DNA of 33,160 nucleotides, taken from NCBI GenBank assembly GCA_945903465.1, contig CAMDOF010000076.1, positions 1-33,160 of the forward strand, read 5' to 3'. Positions within the stretch are counted from its first letter, which is position 1, and each line of letters begins with the position of its first letter. The notes under the pieces were generated by a model. It was not told where the DNA came from and searched no databases. It saw only the letters and a list, made by a program, of their open reading frames with translations. The stretch is from Opitutus sp. GAS368. Its GTDB lineage: Bacteria; Verrucomicrobiota; Verrucomicrobiia; Opitutales; Opitutaceae. Positions 1 through 7,921 of this stretch are shown piece by piece. Position numbers and translations under genes: made by a program.

Positions 1-1128
1 CTGCTCAGACTCCTCCTTCGTCTTCAAGTCGAGGTAGTGCTTGCGGATGATGCTCTCGGAGTTGCCCGCCTGCAAAGCGGCCTCGCCCATCGAACGGAAT
101 TTACCGACGTGCATCGAAATGAACGTGTGGCGCATGATGTCGTGGGAGAAGTCGAATACCTTGGCGACGGCGGCGCGGGTGTGCTGTAGGTTCGCCGGAA
201 TGATCGGGAAGCGGTTGAGCGGGTAGGCTTTCAGCCAGGCCGCAAGGTTGGGCTGAATGGCGACGCTGCGCTTCATCCGGACTTTCGAGACCTCGGGCTC
301 AATCATGATGACGCCGGTATCGAGCCGGACATGCTCGCGCTTCAGCTTGAGAATCTCGCCATGACGCACGCACGGGCGGATACCGGCGAACAGGGCGAGC
401 GCGAAGAACGGGACAAGGCTGCCTCCGTCGATTTGTTCGACGTGGTGCATGAGCTTCTCGGCCTGCTCGGCGCTCAGGGTCTTGGCGGAGCCACGACGGT
501 GAGCGATGCGGTGATGGGGGATTTTTTCGACGGGATTGGCGGCAACCCAATCCTTCTGGAACGAGAATTTGAAGAAGGTGTGGAGGATACCGCGCCGGTT
601 GTTGATGGTCTTGGGGCCAGCGTTGCCGTGCTGGCAATGGTCGGTGAGCTGGTGGGTGGTCAACTGAGAGACGAGCACGGCGGGAAACCACTTTTTGAGA
701 ACGCCTAAATGGCGGCGGATGTGGTCCAGCTGGGAAATCGAAAGAAGCTTCTGATCGTGCTCGCGCTGCTTGGAGGCGACGTCAGTCGTGACCGCATCGG
801 CCAAAGTCTGCTCGCGATCTGGGGCGCGGTAGTTGGCCAAGGCAAAATCGAGGTAGAACGAAAGCGACTTGGGCGCGTCGGCGAGGCGGCGGAACGTAGC
901 CTCGGCCTCGTGAAGCTGGGCATCGCTCAAACGCGTGGCGGTGGTGCGAATGCCGGTCTCGGCCTGTAGGCGCTGGATTTCCAAGGCCTGACGCTCGGCG
1001 GAGGCCTCGGCGCGGGTCGGGAAATTCTTACGGATGCGCGTACCGTCGAGCCACCCGGTGACACGAAAAACGATCTCCCCGGAGGGATTGGTGAATTCTG
1101 AGATGATGAACTGAGAAGCCTGCGACAT
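1..1128 (-). CDS. Tyrosine recombinase (phage/island integrase), C-terminus cut by window edge
   Basis: A site-specific recombinase of the tyrosine family, expected to integrate or excise a mobile element. The frame is open from the ATG at 1128 to base 1 (376 codons, no stop), so the gene continues to the left. Residues about 125-205 look like the core-binding SAM-like domain and 215-370 like the catalytic domain. The catalytic set is visible: Arg251 (in FAGIRP), Lys282, His329 and Arg333 (HDIMRH), and the nucleophile Tyr365 (RKHYLDL). Asn356 stands where many members have His or Trp. The His-x-x-x-Arg spacing differs from the usual His-x-x-Arg, but I recall it from verrucomicrobial integrases. 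It starts 62 bases from the 3' end of a tRNA-Ser gene, which fits an island integrase. There is no Shine-Dalgarno sequence; a perfect inverted repeat lies 4 bases before the start codon. Confidence 0.9.
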   Translation of the reverse strand, partial: MSQASQFIISEFTNPSGEIVFRVTGWLDGTRIRKNFPTRAEASAERQALEIQRLQAETGIRTTATRLSDAQLHEAEATFRRLADAPKSLSFYLDFALANYRAPDREQTLADAVTTDVASKQREHDQKLLSISQLDHIRRHLGVLKKWFPAVLVSQLTTHQLTDHCQHGNAGPKTINNRRGILHTFFKFSFQKDWVAANPVEKIPHHRIAHRRGSAKTLSAEQAEKLMHHVEQIDGGSLVPFFALALFAGIRPCVRHGEILKLKREHVRLDTGVIMIEPEVSKVRMKRSVAIQPNLAAWLKAYPLNRFPIIPANLQHTRAAVAKVFDFSHDIMRHTFISMHVGKFRSMGEAALQAGNSESIIRKHYLDLKTKEESEQ

Positions 1129-1132
1129 GTAG

Positions 1133-1157
1133 GATTTGCCACGTTAACTGGCAAATC
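1133..1157. promoter_or_regulatory. Perfect inverted repeat just upstream of the integrase start
   Basis: GATTTGCCA, a 7-base spacer, then TGGCAAATC: two perfect 9-base arms. It lies between the tRNA 3' end and the integrase ATG, 4 bases from the latter. It could be an operator controlling the integrase, or an arm-type or core recombinase site of the element. The arms and spacing are seen directly; the role is inference. Confidence 0.6.
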
Positions 1158-1190
1158 TGCTGTCTGCCTTAGCCCGTCAGAGGTAAAAAC

Positions 1191-1282
<92 letters not shown>

Positions 1283-1312
1283 GTTTCAGGAAGTCCCCAG
1301 AGAAACGCGGCC

Positions 1313-1318
1313 GATATA
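1313..1318 (-). promoter_or_regulatory. Possible -10 box of the tRNA-Ser promoter
   Basis: TATATC on the minus strand, 30 bases before the mature tRNA 5' end, inside an A/T-rich patch (TTTATATC) in otherwise GC-rich sequence. Position and composition suit a sigma-70 -10 element, but no good -35 hexamer is visible at 16-18 bases. Confidence 0.35.
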
Positions 1319-1483
1319 AAGTGCAAGGCGCATTTCACACTTGCTGATGCTTTCACACGGGTTCCGCGCACCTCACGCGAGCCCGCCTGTCAGCGAACGC
1401 TTTTCCCGCTGTCGGACGACCGACGCTGAACTCGGAGGACGGCAAGTTCCGCAGCTTACCGCTGCAGTCCGCGGCGCTTACAT

Positions 1484-2173
1484 TCAGCTCTCGTCATCTT
1501 CGTCGATTGGGCGCTCGACCTCTTCGCGACACTCCGAGATGACTCGGAGCCAGATTTCGCGGAGATCAAAGCAACGCGCGAGCGCCTCTTGGCGCCAAGC
1601 CAATACGTCCGCGGGTGCCAGCGCGCCTTCGTCATTCGTCACTAACGCCATCGAACGGTTAAGCGCAGCCATAGCTCTCTTAAAAAGACTCACTGCCATC
1701 GCATAATCACCAAAGTCCAAAGCATGGATGGCCTCACTGGCCTGCTCTTCTCCCCGCTGGAACGAAACCAGCAGAGCAATCGCTGCAGTCTGAGGAACTT
1801 TCGTCGGGTCCGCCGCCAATGTCTGCCAAGAACGACTGAGGCCCAAATAAATCGCTTTTGTGGCGATAAAGATCGGATTTTTATGGAGGGTGTACACGTC
1901 ATCTTGATCCGTCGTGGCACCATCATCGGCGTCATCATCTTCACCGTCGTCATCGCGATCGTCGCTCCAATCACCCTGCCCCCAATCCATTTTTTCCGCG
2001 ACGCGGTCGAGCCGCTCCGCGCTCCGTGGACTGCTTTCATAAAAATCCAAATAGCGATTGATCACGGCATCCTGCTCTCGCAGGTAGCGCTCCCAATCGA
2101 ACTCATTCCAAGCAAGATCCCCGCGATCTTCCCATTGATTTTCCGAGCCGCCGCCAGAGTCAGATTTACTCAT
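1484..2173 (-). CDS. Acidic protein of unknown function (229 aa)
   Basis: I do not recognise a family. The chosen ATG at 2173 starts MSKSDSGGGSENQWEDRG; an open frame continues to 2293 but that extension looks unlike the rest. There is no signal peptide or membrane segment, so a cytoplasmic protein is expected. Three parts are visible: an acidic, Trp-rich N-terminal helical part (residues 11-66); an Asp-rich low-complexity linker (about 68-92) that is nearly all D, E and G; and a C-terminal mostly helical part (about 93-219) resembling a helical bundle, with an acidic tail. It is divergent from sbcDC and lies outside the presumed island. The gene is supported by its length, the absence of a better competing frame and the protein-like composition of the helical parts. 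An antisense frame of 153 codons inside it is less protein-like. Confidence 0.7.
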   Translation of the reverse strand: MSKSDSGGGSENQWEDRGDLAWNEFDWERYLREQDAVINRYLDFYESSPRSAERLDRVAEKMDWGQGDWSDDRDDDGEDDDADDGATTDQDDVYTLHKNPIFIATKAIYLGLSRSWQTLAADPTKVPQTAAIALLVSFQRGEEQASEAIHALDFGDYAMAVSLFKRAMAALNRSMALVTNDEGALAPADVLAWRQEALARCFDLREIWLRVISECREEVERPIDEDDES

Positions 2174-2486
2174 CGGTATGGTTGAAATGAGGCCCTCATC
2201 ACTTGAAATGCAAATGAAAATCTCCCTCCGGTCAGTTTTCTCCGAAAAATTTAGCGGACGGCACGCGGCAAGGTCGCATTTGACTTTAACCACCCGCTGC
2301 CGGCGCGAGGCCCGCCCATTTTATTCGCGGCAGGGTTCCATCCTTCAAACTGCCCATAAGTGCCCCATCTCTACTTGAAAGGTTTACCTGAGCTGAGGGC
2401 CGATGCTTGGCCGTCCGCCTCAACGCGCCAACCCCTTTGATAGTTTAATTGCGCCCTAGATATCGCCTCACGCAAACTCCCGAATC
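2174..2486. other. Divergent intergenic region before sbcD
   Basis: About 313 bases between the minus-strand acidic-protein gene and sbcD. It must hold promoters for both directions. A/T-rich patches are seen near 2210-2255 and 2436-2450, but I find no sigma-70 pair with good hexamers and spacing, no strong palindrome and no RNA gene. Confidence 0.5.
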
Positions 2487-3734
2487 ATGACGCGTCTCAT
2501 TCATACCGCCGACTGGCATCTTGGCGCGCGACTCATCGACTGCGATCGCCACGAAGAACACGCCGCCTTCCTCGAGTGGTTGCTCCAGCAACTTGCCGCG
2601 CTGCGCCCCGATCTCCTGATTGTGGCCGGCGATATCTTCGACGGGGCAACTCCGCCGCAAGAAGCGCTCAAACTTTACTATCATTTCCTCAGCCGCCTCG
2701 CCCAAGTTGCCAAGTGCCAAACGCTCATCCTCGGCGGCAACCATGACTCTCCCGCCACGCTGCATGCGCCCCGCGAAGTGCTGCGCGCCCTCGATGTTAG
2801 GGTCATCGCGGCCCCGCCCGAAAACCCCGCCGAAGCCCTGATTAGTCTCCCAGACGCCATCATCTGTGCAGTACCCTACTTGCGCGAACGCGATGTGCGC
2901 ACGGCCTCGCCGGGGCAGTCGGCGGACGAAGTCGCCGCCGCGATTCGGACCGGGATTAAAAATCACTATCGGGCGGTCTACGAACTCGCGCAAGCCACCG
3001 CCGCGGGGCGACTCATTATTGGAACCGGGCATCTGACGGCTCTCGGCAGCGCCATCAGCCCGAGTGAACGCACCATTCATATCGGCAATCTCGGCGCGGT
3101 TAGCGGCGACTGTTTCGAAGGCTTCGCCTACACCGCGCTCGGTCACATCCACCGACCTCAACCCGTCGGCGGCAACGAACGGGTCCGCTACGCCGGTTCG
3201 CCCATCGCCCTGAGCTTTGCCGAGGTCGACCTCGCCAAGGAAATCCGCGTGATCGACATCGACGGCCCCACCCTCACTCAACACGCGATCCCGCTCCCGG
3301 TTTTTCGCAGCCTCATCCGCCTCACCACCAGCGGCGCGACGCTGGAGGCCGACCTTGCCACGGTGCTCGCCGACCTGCGTGCTGGGCCCAACGAGCCGCC
3401 ACTGATCCCGTGGTTGGAACTGACCGTAACCGATGGCCGCTCGCACCCTGACCTGGCCCGAAGAGTCACCGCGGCCGCCGCGGAGCGACCACTCCGTATC
3501 CTAAAAGTGATGACACCTTCTGCGCTGACCCTCGGTGAAGACAGCGATTTCGCGGCTCCGACCCGTGCGCTGAGCGATTTCCGACCCGAGGACGTTTTTT
3601 CCGAGCGTCTGCGGCGCCAACAAATTCCCACGGATTCAGCCGAGGCAAAAACCCTCAACGAGACGTTCAGTGAATTGCTCAGCGGGCTACATGAATCGGA
3701 CGACTTTACCACCCCAAGCCAAGGGGCCCCATGA
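2487..3734 (+). CDS. sbcD: Exonuclease subunit SbcD (Mre11-type nuclease)
   Basis: The metallophosphoesterase subunit of the SbcCD complex, which cleaves hairpins and blocked DNA ends during replication and repair. The 415 residues match the usual SbcD size. The Mn-binding motifs run in order: D9-W-H11 in TADWHLG, the GDIFD motif at Asp49, GGNHDS at Asn85-His86, the GTGHLTALG segment near residue 180, and GHIHRPQ. A C-terminal capping domain follows from about residue 280. The ATG at 2487 is the first in the frame and gives a proper N-terminus; no Shine-Dalgarno sequence precedes it. Its TGA overlaps the sbcC ATG by 4 bases, so the two are translationally coupled, as is usual for this pair. 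Confidence 0.96.
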   Translation: MTRLIHTADWHLGARLIDCDRHEEHAAFLEWLLQQLAALRPDLLIVAGDIFDGATPPQEALKLYYHFLSRLAQVAKCQTLILGGNHDSPATLHAPREVLRALDVRVIAAPPENPAEALISLPDAIICAVPYLRERDVRTASPGQSADEVAAAIRTGIKNHYRAVYELAQATAAGRLIIGTGHLTALGSAISPSERTIHIGNLGAVSGDCFEGFAYTALGHIHRPQPVGGNERVRYAGSPIALSFAEVDLAKEIRVIDIDGPTLTQHAIPLPVFRSLIRLTTSGATLEADLATVLADLRAGPNEPPLIPWLELTVTDGRSHPDLARRVTAAAAERPLRILKVMTPSALTLGEDSDFAAPTRALSDFRPEDVFSERLRRQQIPTDSAEAKTLNETFSELLSGLHESDDFTTPSQGAP

Positions 3735-6700
3735 AAATTCTCCGTCTCAAGCTACTGAACCTGAATTCGCTCCAAGGCGCCAACGCCGTCGACTTCACTC
3801 TCCCGCCTCTCGCCAACTCGGGCCTCTTCGCCATCACCGGGCCCACCGGCGCCGGCAAGAGTACCTTACTCGACGCGATCACCCTCGCCCTTTACGGCCG
3901 CGCGGCGCGCTACGGCACTGCTCCCAACCCGGAAGCGATGATGAGCCGCCACACCGGCGAGTGCTCGGCCGAGGTCGAATTTTCCTGTGCCACCGGCCAG
4001 TTCCGCAGTGTCTGGATGCTCCAACGCGCTCACAAAAAACCCGATGGCAAATTACAGGCGCCCAAGCGCCGCGTCGTCGCTTTGCCCGCAGAAACCATCA
4101 TCGCCGAAAGCATCAAGGACGCTGACGCTAAAATCCTCGAACTCACCGGCCTCGACTACGATCGCTTCTTGCGCTCGGTCCTGCTCGCGCAAGGCGATTT
4201 TGCGGCCTTCCTCAAGGCCGGTCCGAAAGAACGTGCCGAGCTACTCCAACAAGTCACGGGGACGGGTATTTATCAGGATATTTCTCGCGCCGCGTTTCGA
4301 CGGGCCGACGCTGCCGAAAAAATTCACGCCGCCCTACTGCACGACCGTCAAGCGATTCTCGTCCTCACACCGGAGGTGCGAGCTCAGCAGGAGAAAGCCG
4401 TCATCGACCAGCAGCAACGAGCAGAAAACCTGGCCGGACGCCTCCGCGAGCTCGCCCAGCGCCTCACGGAGGCCGGCCGATGGCTCCAACTCGACAAAAG
4501 CGTCAGCGCCCAAGCCGTCGAAAAAGCCCGGTACGCTGAAGATTTTAACCGGGCCAGCGCTGCTTTGGAGACGCTCCTTCAGCATGAAAAAGCCACGCCC
4601 GCCATTGCCGATCTGACTTCACTCGATCGTCTCGACGCCGAGCACGCCAGCGATACCGCGAAGCGCGAGCAATTGGCCCAACGTCTCCCCGAGTTGAGCC
4701 GCCTCCTCGCGGTTGCGACCGCCGCAGCCACCACGGCGCGCCTGGCGATGATCTCCACGCAGGCGCACCAAGCGGATCAGGACAAGATCTGGGAAGAAGT
4801 GACCGCCCTCGACCGCGACGTCGTCCATGCCCAAAGGGATCTCCGCCAAATCACCGAGCAGCACCGAGATCTTCTTGCGAAGGAAAAGACCCTCACGGCT
4901 TCGCTCACGAAGGAAACGGACCTTCTCGAAATAAATCGCCGAGACCGTCATAACGCGGAGATTTGGCTCACCGCAAACTCCCGTGATGCCACGCTCGTTG
5001 GCCAGCAAGGCGAGATCCAAGCCACCGCCGAGCGCTGGTTCGCGCAAGAGCGCGCCCTCGCCCAGACCGAAAAAAGCTACGCTGCGCAACTCGACACAGT
5101 CGGGAAATTACGCAAGAGCCATGCCGCGCTCATAGTCCAGAGCCTCCCCCTCCAAAATCTGTTAGAAAGGCACCGAGTCGCTCTGGCCGAGGCCCAAAGC
5201 GCACGGGCCCTTGCTGAACCACGGCAATCCCTCCTCGAACTTGAGCGCCTCCGCGACGAGTCCCAAGCCACCCGCCTCCTCCTCGAAAGACTTGAGCAAG
5301 AGGCTGGCGTAATCGCCCGCCTGAGCACGAAACTGGCCGATCTCCAAAAAGTCGCCGCAGCGAACAGCACAGACCAAGGCATTCTCCAGCAGAACCGCCG
5401 CCAACTCCAATCCCAACTGGACCAAGCCAGCACCCTGCTCTCCGCGCACCGGACGGCGCTCGTTTTTGCCGAAAAAGTGCAATCACTCGAGGCTCACCGG
5501 GCGGCCCTGCAGCCCCTGGCCCCCTGCCCCCTCTGCGGCTCTCCTGACCATCCTTTTTCCACCCATGATAATCTACCCGCGGCTGAGCTGGTCGCGGCGC
5601 GGCAGCGCGTTACCGACGCTGCGGAGGCGGAAAACACCAGCCGAAAGCGGCTGACGACTAACGAGAGGGAAAGCGCCGTACTCCTCGCCGACCATGATCG
5701 TCTAAAAAAAGAGATTGCCCGGCACGGCGACGAGCACGCGCCTTTACTTGCGGTATGGAATCTGGCCGCGGCGCCGCACGGGTTCTCCGGGCGCGTTTTT
5801 GAAACCAGCGATCTCGAAACCGCCACGAACACTGCACGTGCCGCGGAGAGTAAACTCGCCGCGCGAGTCACCGCCGTCCGCGCTGCCGACCAAGCCGTCG
5901 AAAAGGCCACCAGCGCGCATCGGGAGGCCGAGCGTACCATCGAGACATGCCAGCACCAGTTAAAGGAGGCCGCCGTTCGCATGGAAGAAGCCGAAAAGCT
6001 GTTGCCCACCCTCAATACCAGCAAAGTCACCCAAACCCAAGATGCCCGCGCTGAGCAAAAAACGTTCACCGACTTAATCCTCCCCTACGTCGACTCAGCC
6101 TCGCCCGCCCCGAACCTCGCCAACACCCCGATTTTTATCGAGTCCCTGAAAAATCGGTCGAACGAATTCACTCGTCGCGAAAAAAAAGCCGCTCAAATCG
6201 CCGGAGACCTCACCAGCAAACAAGCTCAGTGCGCCGACCTTACCACGCAAAAGGACGAGGCGACCGCGGCCGCCGCCACGGCGTCAGCCCTAGCCACAAA
6301 GGCCAATCTTGAATTTGATCGAATCAAACGACAACGCCTCGACAAATTCGGCCAGCGCACCGTCGCGGAAGCTCGGCATGAAGCGAATATAATTCTCCAA
6401 AAAGCCGAGGGGCACGCCACGACGACCAAGGACGCGTGCGAGGCCCACCGCCAACAGGAGGCCGCGGCCCTTCACGAGAAAAAACGCCTCGAAACCGCTC
6501 TCGGCGGTCGCGGTAACGACCGCGCCATCATTCTCGGACGGCTCGAGGCGGCTACCGTCGTGGGTGGTTTCACCGATCTCACCGCGCTGCGCGCCGCGCT
6601 CCTGCCTTCCGAAGTGGCCGCAAGCTCCGCGCGTATCCGCGACGACCTGAAAGAGCGGGACATTGCCCTTACCACTAAAGTCGCCGAAACGAGACGCGAA

Positions 6701-7414
6701 AGGGACGCCCTCCCCGACTCGGCCCAACTAGATGCCGCCCACTTTGGCCCGCTGCAAGGCTCCCAAAGCGGACTCGAAACCGAGCGGACGAGCGCGCTCC
6801 AGACGGTTGGCCAGATTACCGGTATTCTTAATTCAGATACCGAGCAGCGCGCGCGCCAGCAGGGATTCGCCCAACAGCTCGAAGGTGCGCACCGCGATTA
6901 CGTTCGTTGGCACCGTCTGAGTAAATTAATCGGTTCTGCCGATGGCCTGCTCTTCGCCCGCTTTGCCCAAGGTCTCACCCTCGAGCGGCTCACCGCCCTC
7001 GCCAATCGCCATCTCGTCGATCTGAACCCGCGCTATTCGATCTGCGGCGCCGCCGACGGCGAGGCCGGCGACTTAGATTTGGAGATTATCGATCACTACC
7101 AGGCCGACGTCGCCCGGCCCATGCGCAGCCTATCCGGTGGCGAGACCTTTCTCGTCAGCCTAGCTCTGGCGCTCGGGCTCTCCGATCTCGCCAGCGGGCA
7201 CAACAGTATCGAAACGTTGTTCATCGATGAGGGTTTCGGTTCACTCAGTCCAGAAACTCTGGAGATGGCCATGGCCGCTCTAGAAAACCTTCAAGCCAGC
7301 GGAAAAACGATCGGCGTAATTTCCCACGTTCCAGCGATGCAGGAACGTATCACCACCCAGATCAACGTGAGTAAAGAAACCAACGGGTGCAGTCGGGTCA
7401 GGATGGCGTCTTGA
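3731..7414 (+). CDS. sbcC: Exonuclease subunit SbcC (Rad50-type SMC ATPase)
   Basis: The ATPase and DNA-tethering subunit of SbcCD. The N-terminal ATPase half has Walker A GPTGAGKST at residues 37-45 and a Q-loop QGDFAAFL near 156. Long Gln/Glu/Ala/Arg-rich coiled coils flank a zinc-hook, CPLCG with Cys599 and Cys602, which joins two molecules. The C-terminal half carries the ABC signature LSGGE near 1134 and Walker B with catalytic Glu in LFIDEGFGSL near 1163, then the D-loop and the switch His in ISHV. At 1227 residues it is longer than the E. coli protein (about 1050), the extra length being coiled coil. Both ATPase halves and the hook are intact, so a functional protein is expected. It starts inside the sbcD stop codon. 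Confidence 0.96.
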   Translation: MKILRLKLLNLNSLQGANAVDFTLPPLANSGLFAITGPTGAGKSTLLDAITLALYGRAARYGTAPNPEAMMSRHTGECSAEVEFSCATGQFRSVWMLQRAHKKPDGKLQAPKRRVVALPAETIIAESIKDADAKILELTGLDYDRFLRSVLLAQGDFAAFLKAGPKERAELLQQVTGTGIYQDISRAAFRRADAAEKIHAALLHDRQAILVLTPEVRAQQEKAVIDQQQRAENLAGRLRELAQRLTEAGRWLQLDKSVSAQAVEKARYAEDFNRASAALETLLQHEKATPAIADLTSLDRLDAEHASDTAKREQLAQRLPELSRLLAVATAAATTARLAMISTQAHQADQDKIWEEVTALDRDVVHAQRDLRQITEQHRDLLAKEKTLTASLTKETDLLEINRRDRHNAEIWLTANSRDATLVGQQGEIQATAERWFAQERALAQTEKSYAAQLDTVGKLRKSHAALIVQSLPLQNLLERHRVALAEAQSARALAEPRQSLLELERLRDESQATRLLLERLEQEAGVIARLSTKLADLQKVAAANSTDQGILQQNRRQLQSQLDQASTLLSAHRTALVFAEKVQSLEAHRAALQPLAPCPLCGSPDHPFSTHDNLPAAELVAARQRVTDAAEAENTSRKRLTTNERESAVLLADHDRLKKEIARHGDEHAPLLAVWNLAAAPHGFSGRVFETSDLETATNTARAAESKLAARVTAVRAADQAVEKATSAHREAERTIETCQHQLKEAAVRMEEAEKLLPTLNTSKVTQTQDARAEQKTFTDLILPYVDSASPAPNLANTPIFIESLKNRSNEFTRREKKAAQIAGDLTSKQAQCADLTTQKDEATAAAATASALATKANLEFDRIKRQRLDKFGQRTVAEARHEANIILQKAEGHATTTKDACEAHRQQEAAALHEKKRLETALGGRGNDRAIILGRLEAATVVGGFTDLTALRAALLPSEVAASSARIRDDLKERDIALTTKVAETRRERDALPDSAQLDAAHFGPLQGSQSGLETERTSALQTVGQITGILNSDTEQRARQQGFAQQLEGAHRDYVRWHRLSKLIGSADGLLFARFAQGLTLERLTALANRHLVDLNPRYSICGAADGEAGDLDLEIIDHYQADVARPMRSLSGGETFLVSLALALGLSDLASGHNSIETLFIDEGFGSLSPETLEMAMAALENLQASGKTIGVISHVPAMQERITTQINVSKETNGCSRVRMAS

Positions 7415-7510
7415 TGGGAACCGCCGGACTGGCCCCGCGTTTCTTTCAGACTGATTTCGGACCCGCTCATCCGAGCGAATCAGGGGCCGATCGCCCCGCC
7501 ACCTTTCATT

Positions 7511-7532
7511 CGCACAACTGCCGCACAACTGC
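7511..7532. repeat. 11-base perfect tandem duplication
   Basis: CGCACAACTGC occurs twice head to tail with no spacer. Probably a slippage duplication in neutral sequence; no function is evident. Confidence 0.8.
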
Positions 7533-7764
7533 CCTGGGTGGACCTGCCCGAGTCTGCCCCTAAGGTGTAGCTTCGGCCAGCGTGCGTACCCTCAGCCGCA
7601 CGGGCGCCCGGCAGGTTGATCGTGCTTTTACCCACTGCGAGTCGACTTACTCATCACTACCCCTTCTTGCTAAGTGCGCACGAGGGCGGTCTCGGAGTTT
7701 TGACTGATCGATTAACCTAATGCCCTCAGCGGCGAAGTTCTCGCCGTCGGCTTCCGCAGCCGTT

Positions 7765-7802
7765 CGGGCATCTTGCCCGCGGGTTGCAATCCACGTTGCA
7801 AC
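7765..7802. repeat. REP-like palindrome pair
   Basis: CGGGCA-TCT-TGCCCG (6-base stem, 3-base loop, 7765-7779) is followed after 3 bases by GTTGCAA-TCCACG-TTGCAAC (7-base arms, 7783-7802). The first resembles a short intergenic palindrome family I associate with Verrucomicrobia and Planctomycetes. It lies downstream of both flanking genes, as REP-type elements usually do. Confidence 0.5.
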
Positions 7803-7830
7803 TGCGATTAAGCAGGGCCCGCGCGGGCGC

Positions 7831-7866
7831 AAAAAAACCGCGCCCACTCCCACGAGCGGCGCGCGG
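7831..7866 (-). terminator. Intrinsic terminator after TonB receptor 1
   Basis: On the minus strand a GC-rich stem, CCGCGC(g)CC paired with GGGCGCGG (8 pairs with one bulged G), encloses a 12-base loop and is followed directly by seven T. It sits about 42 bases after the receptor stop codon and would end the minus-strand glycan-locus transcript. Confidence 0.65.
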
Positions 7867-7891
7867 CTGAATTTTCCCCAAGTGGGTCTTA

Positions 7892-7921
7892 GTTTAGAGA
7901 CGACCTGTTTAGAGACGACCG
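7892..7921. repeat. 15-base tandem duplication over the TonB receptor 1 stop codon
   Basis: GTTTAGAGACGACCT and GTTTAGAGACGACCG stand side by side (14 of 15 identical). The right copy contains the last codons and stop of the receptor gene on the minus strand; the left copy repeats them just downstream, outside the reading frame's end. Confidence 0.75.

Larger units (their letters stand above)
7415..7908. other. Gene-free block between sbcC and TonB receptor 1
   Basis: About 494 bases between convergent genes with no credible gene. It holds an 11-base tandem duplication (7511-7532), a tight hairpin with arms CGGGCA/TGCCCG (7765-7779), an inverted repeat GTTGCAA-N6-TTGCAAC (7783-7802), a minus-strand terminator (7831-7866) and the outer copy of a 15-base duplication (7892-7921). 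The GGGCATCTTGCCC type palindrome resembles short intergenic repeats common in Verrucomicrobia. I see no clear terminator for sbcC on the plus strand. Confidence 0.6.

Noticed and set aside
2445..3446. A 333-codon minus-strand frame opposite sbcD
   Set aside because: Antisense to sbcD, whose nuclease motifs are all present; Gly/Arg-rich shadow composition.
7825..7845. Hairpin GGGCGC / GCGCCC as a plus-strand terminator for sbcC
   Set aside because: The A-run lies in the loop and no T-run follows on the plus strand; the same bases form a much better minus-strand terminator.
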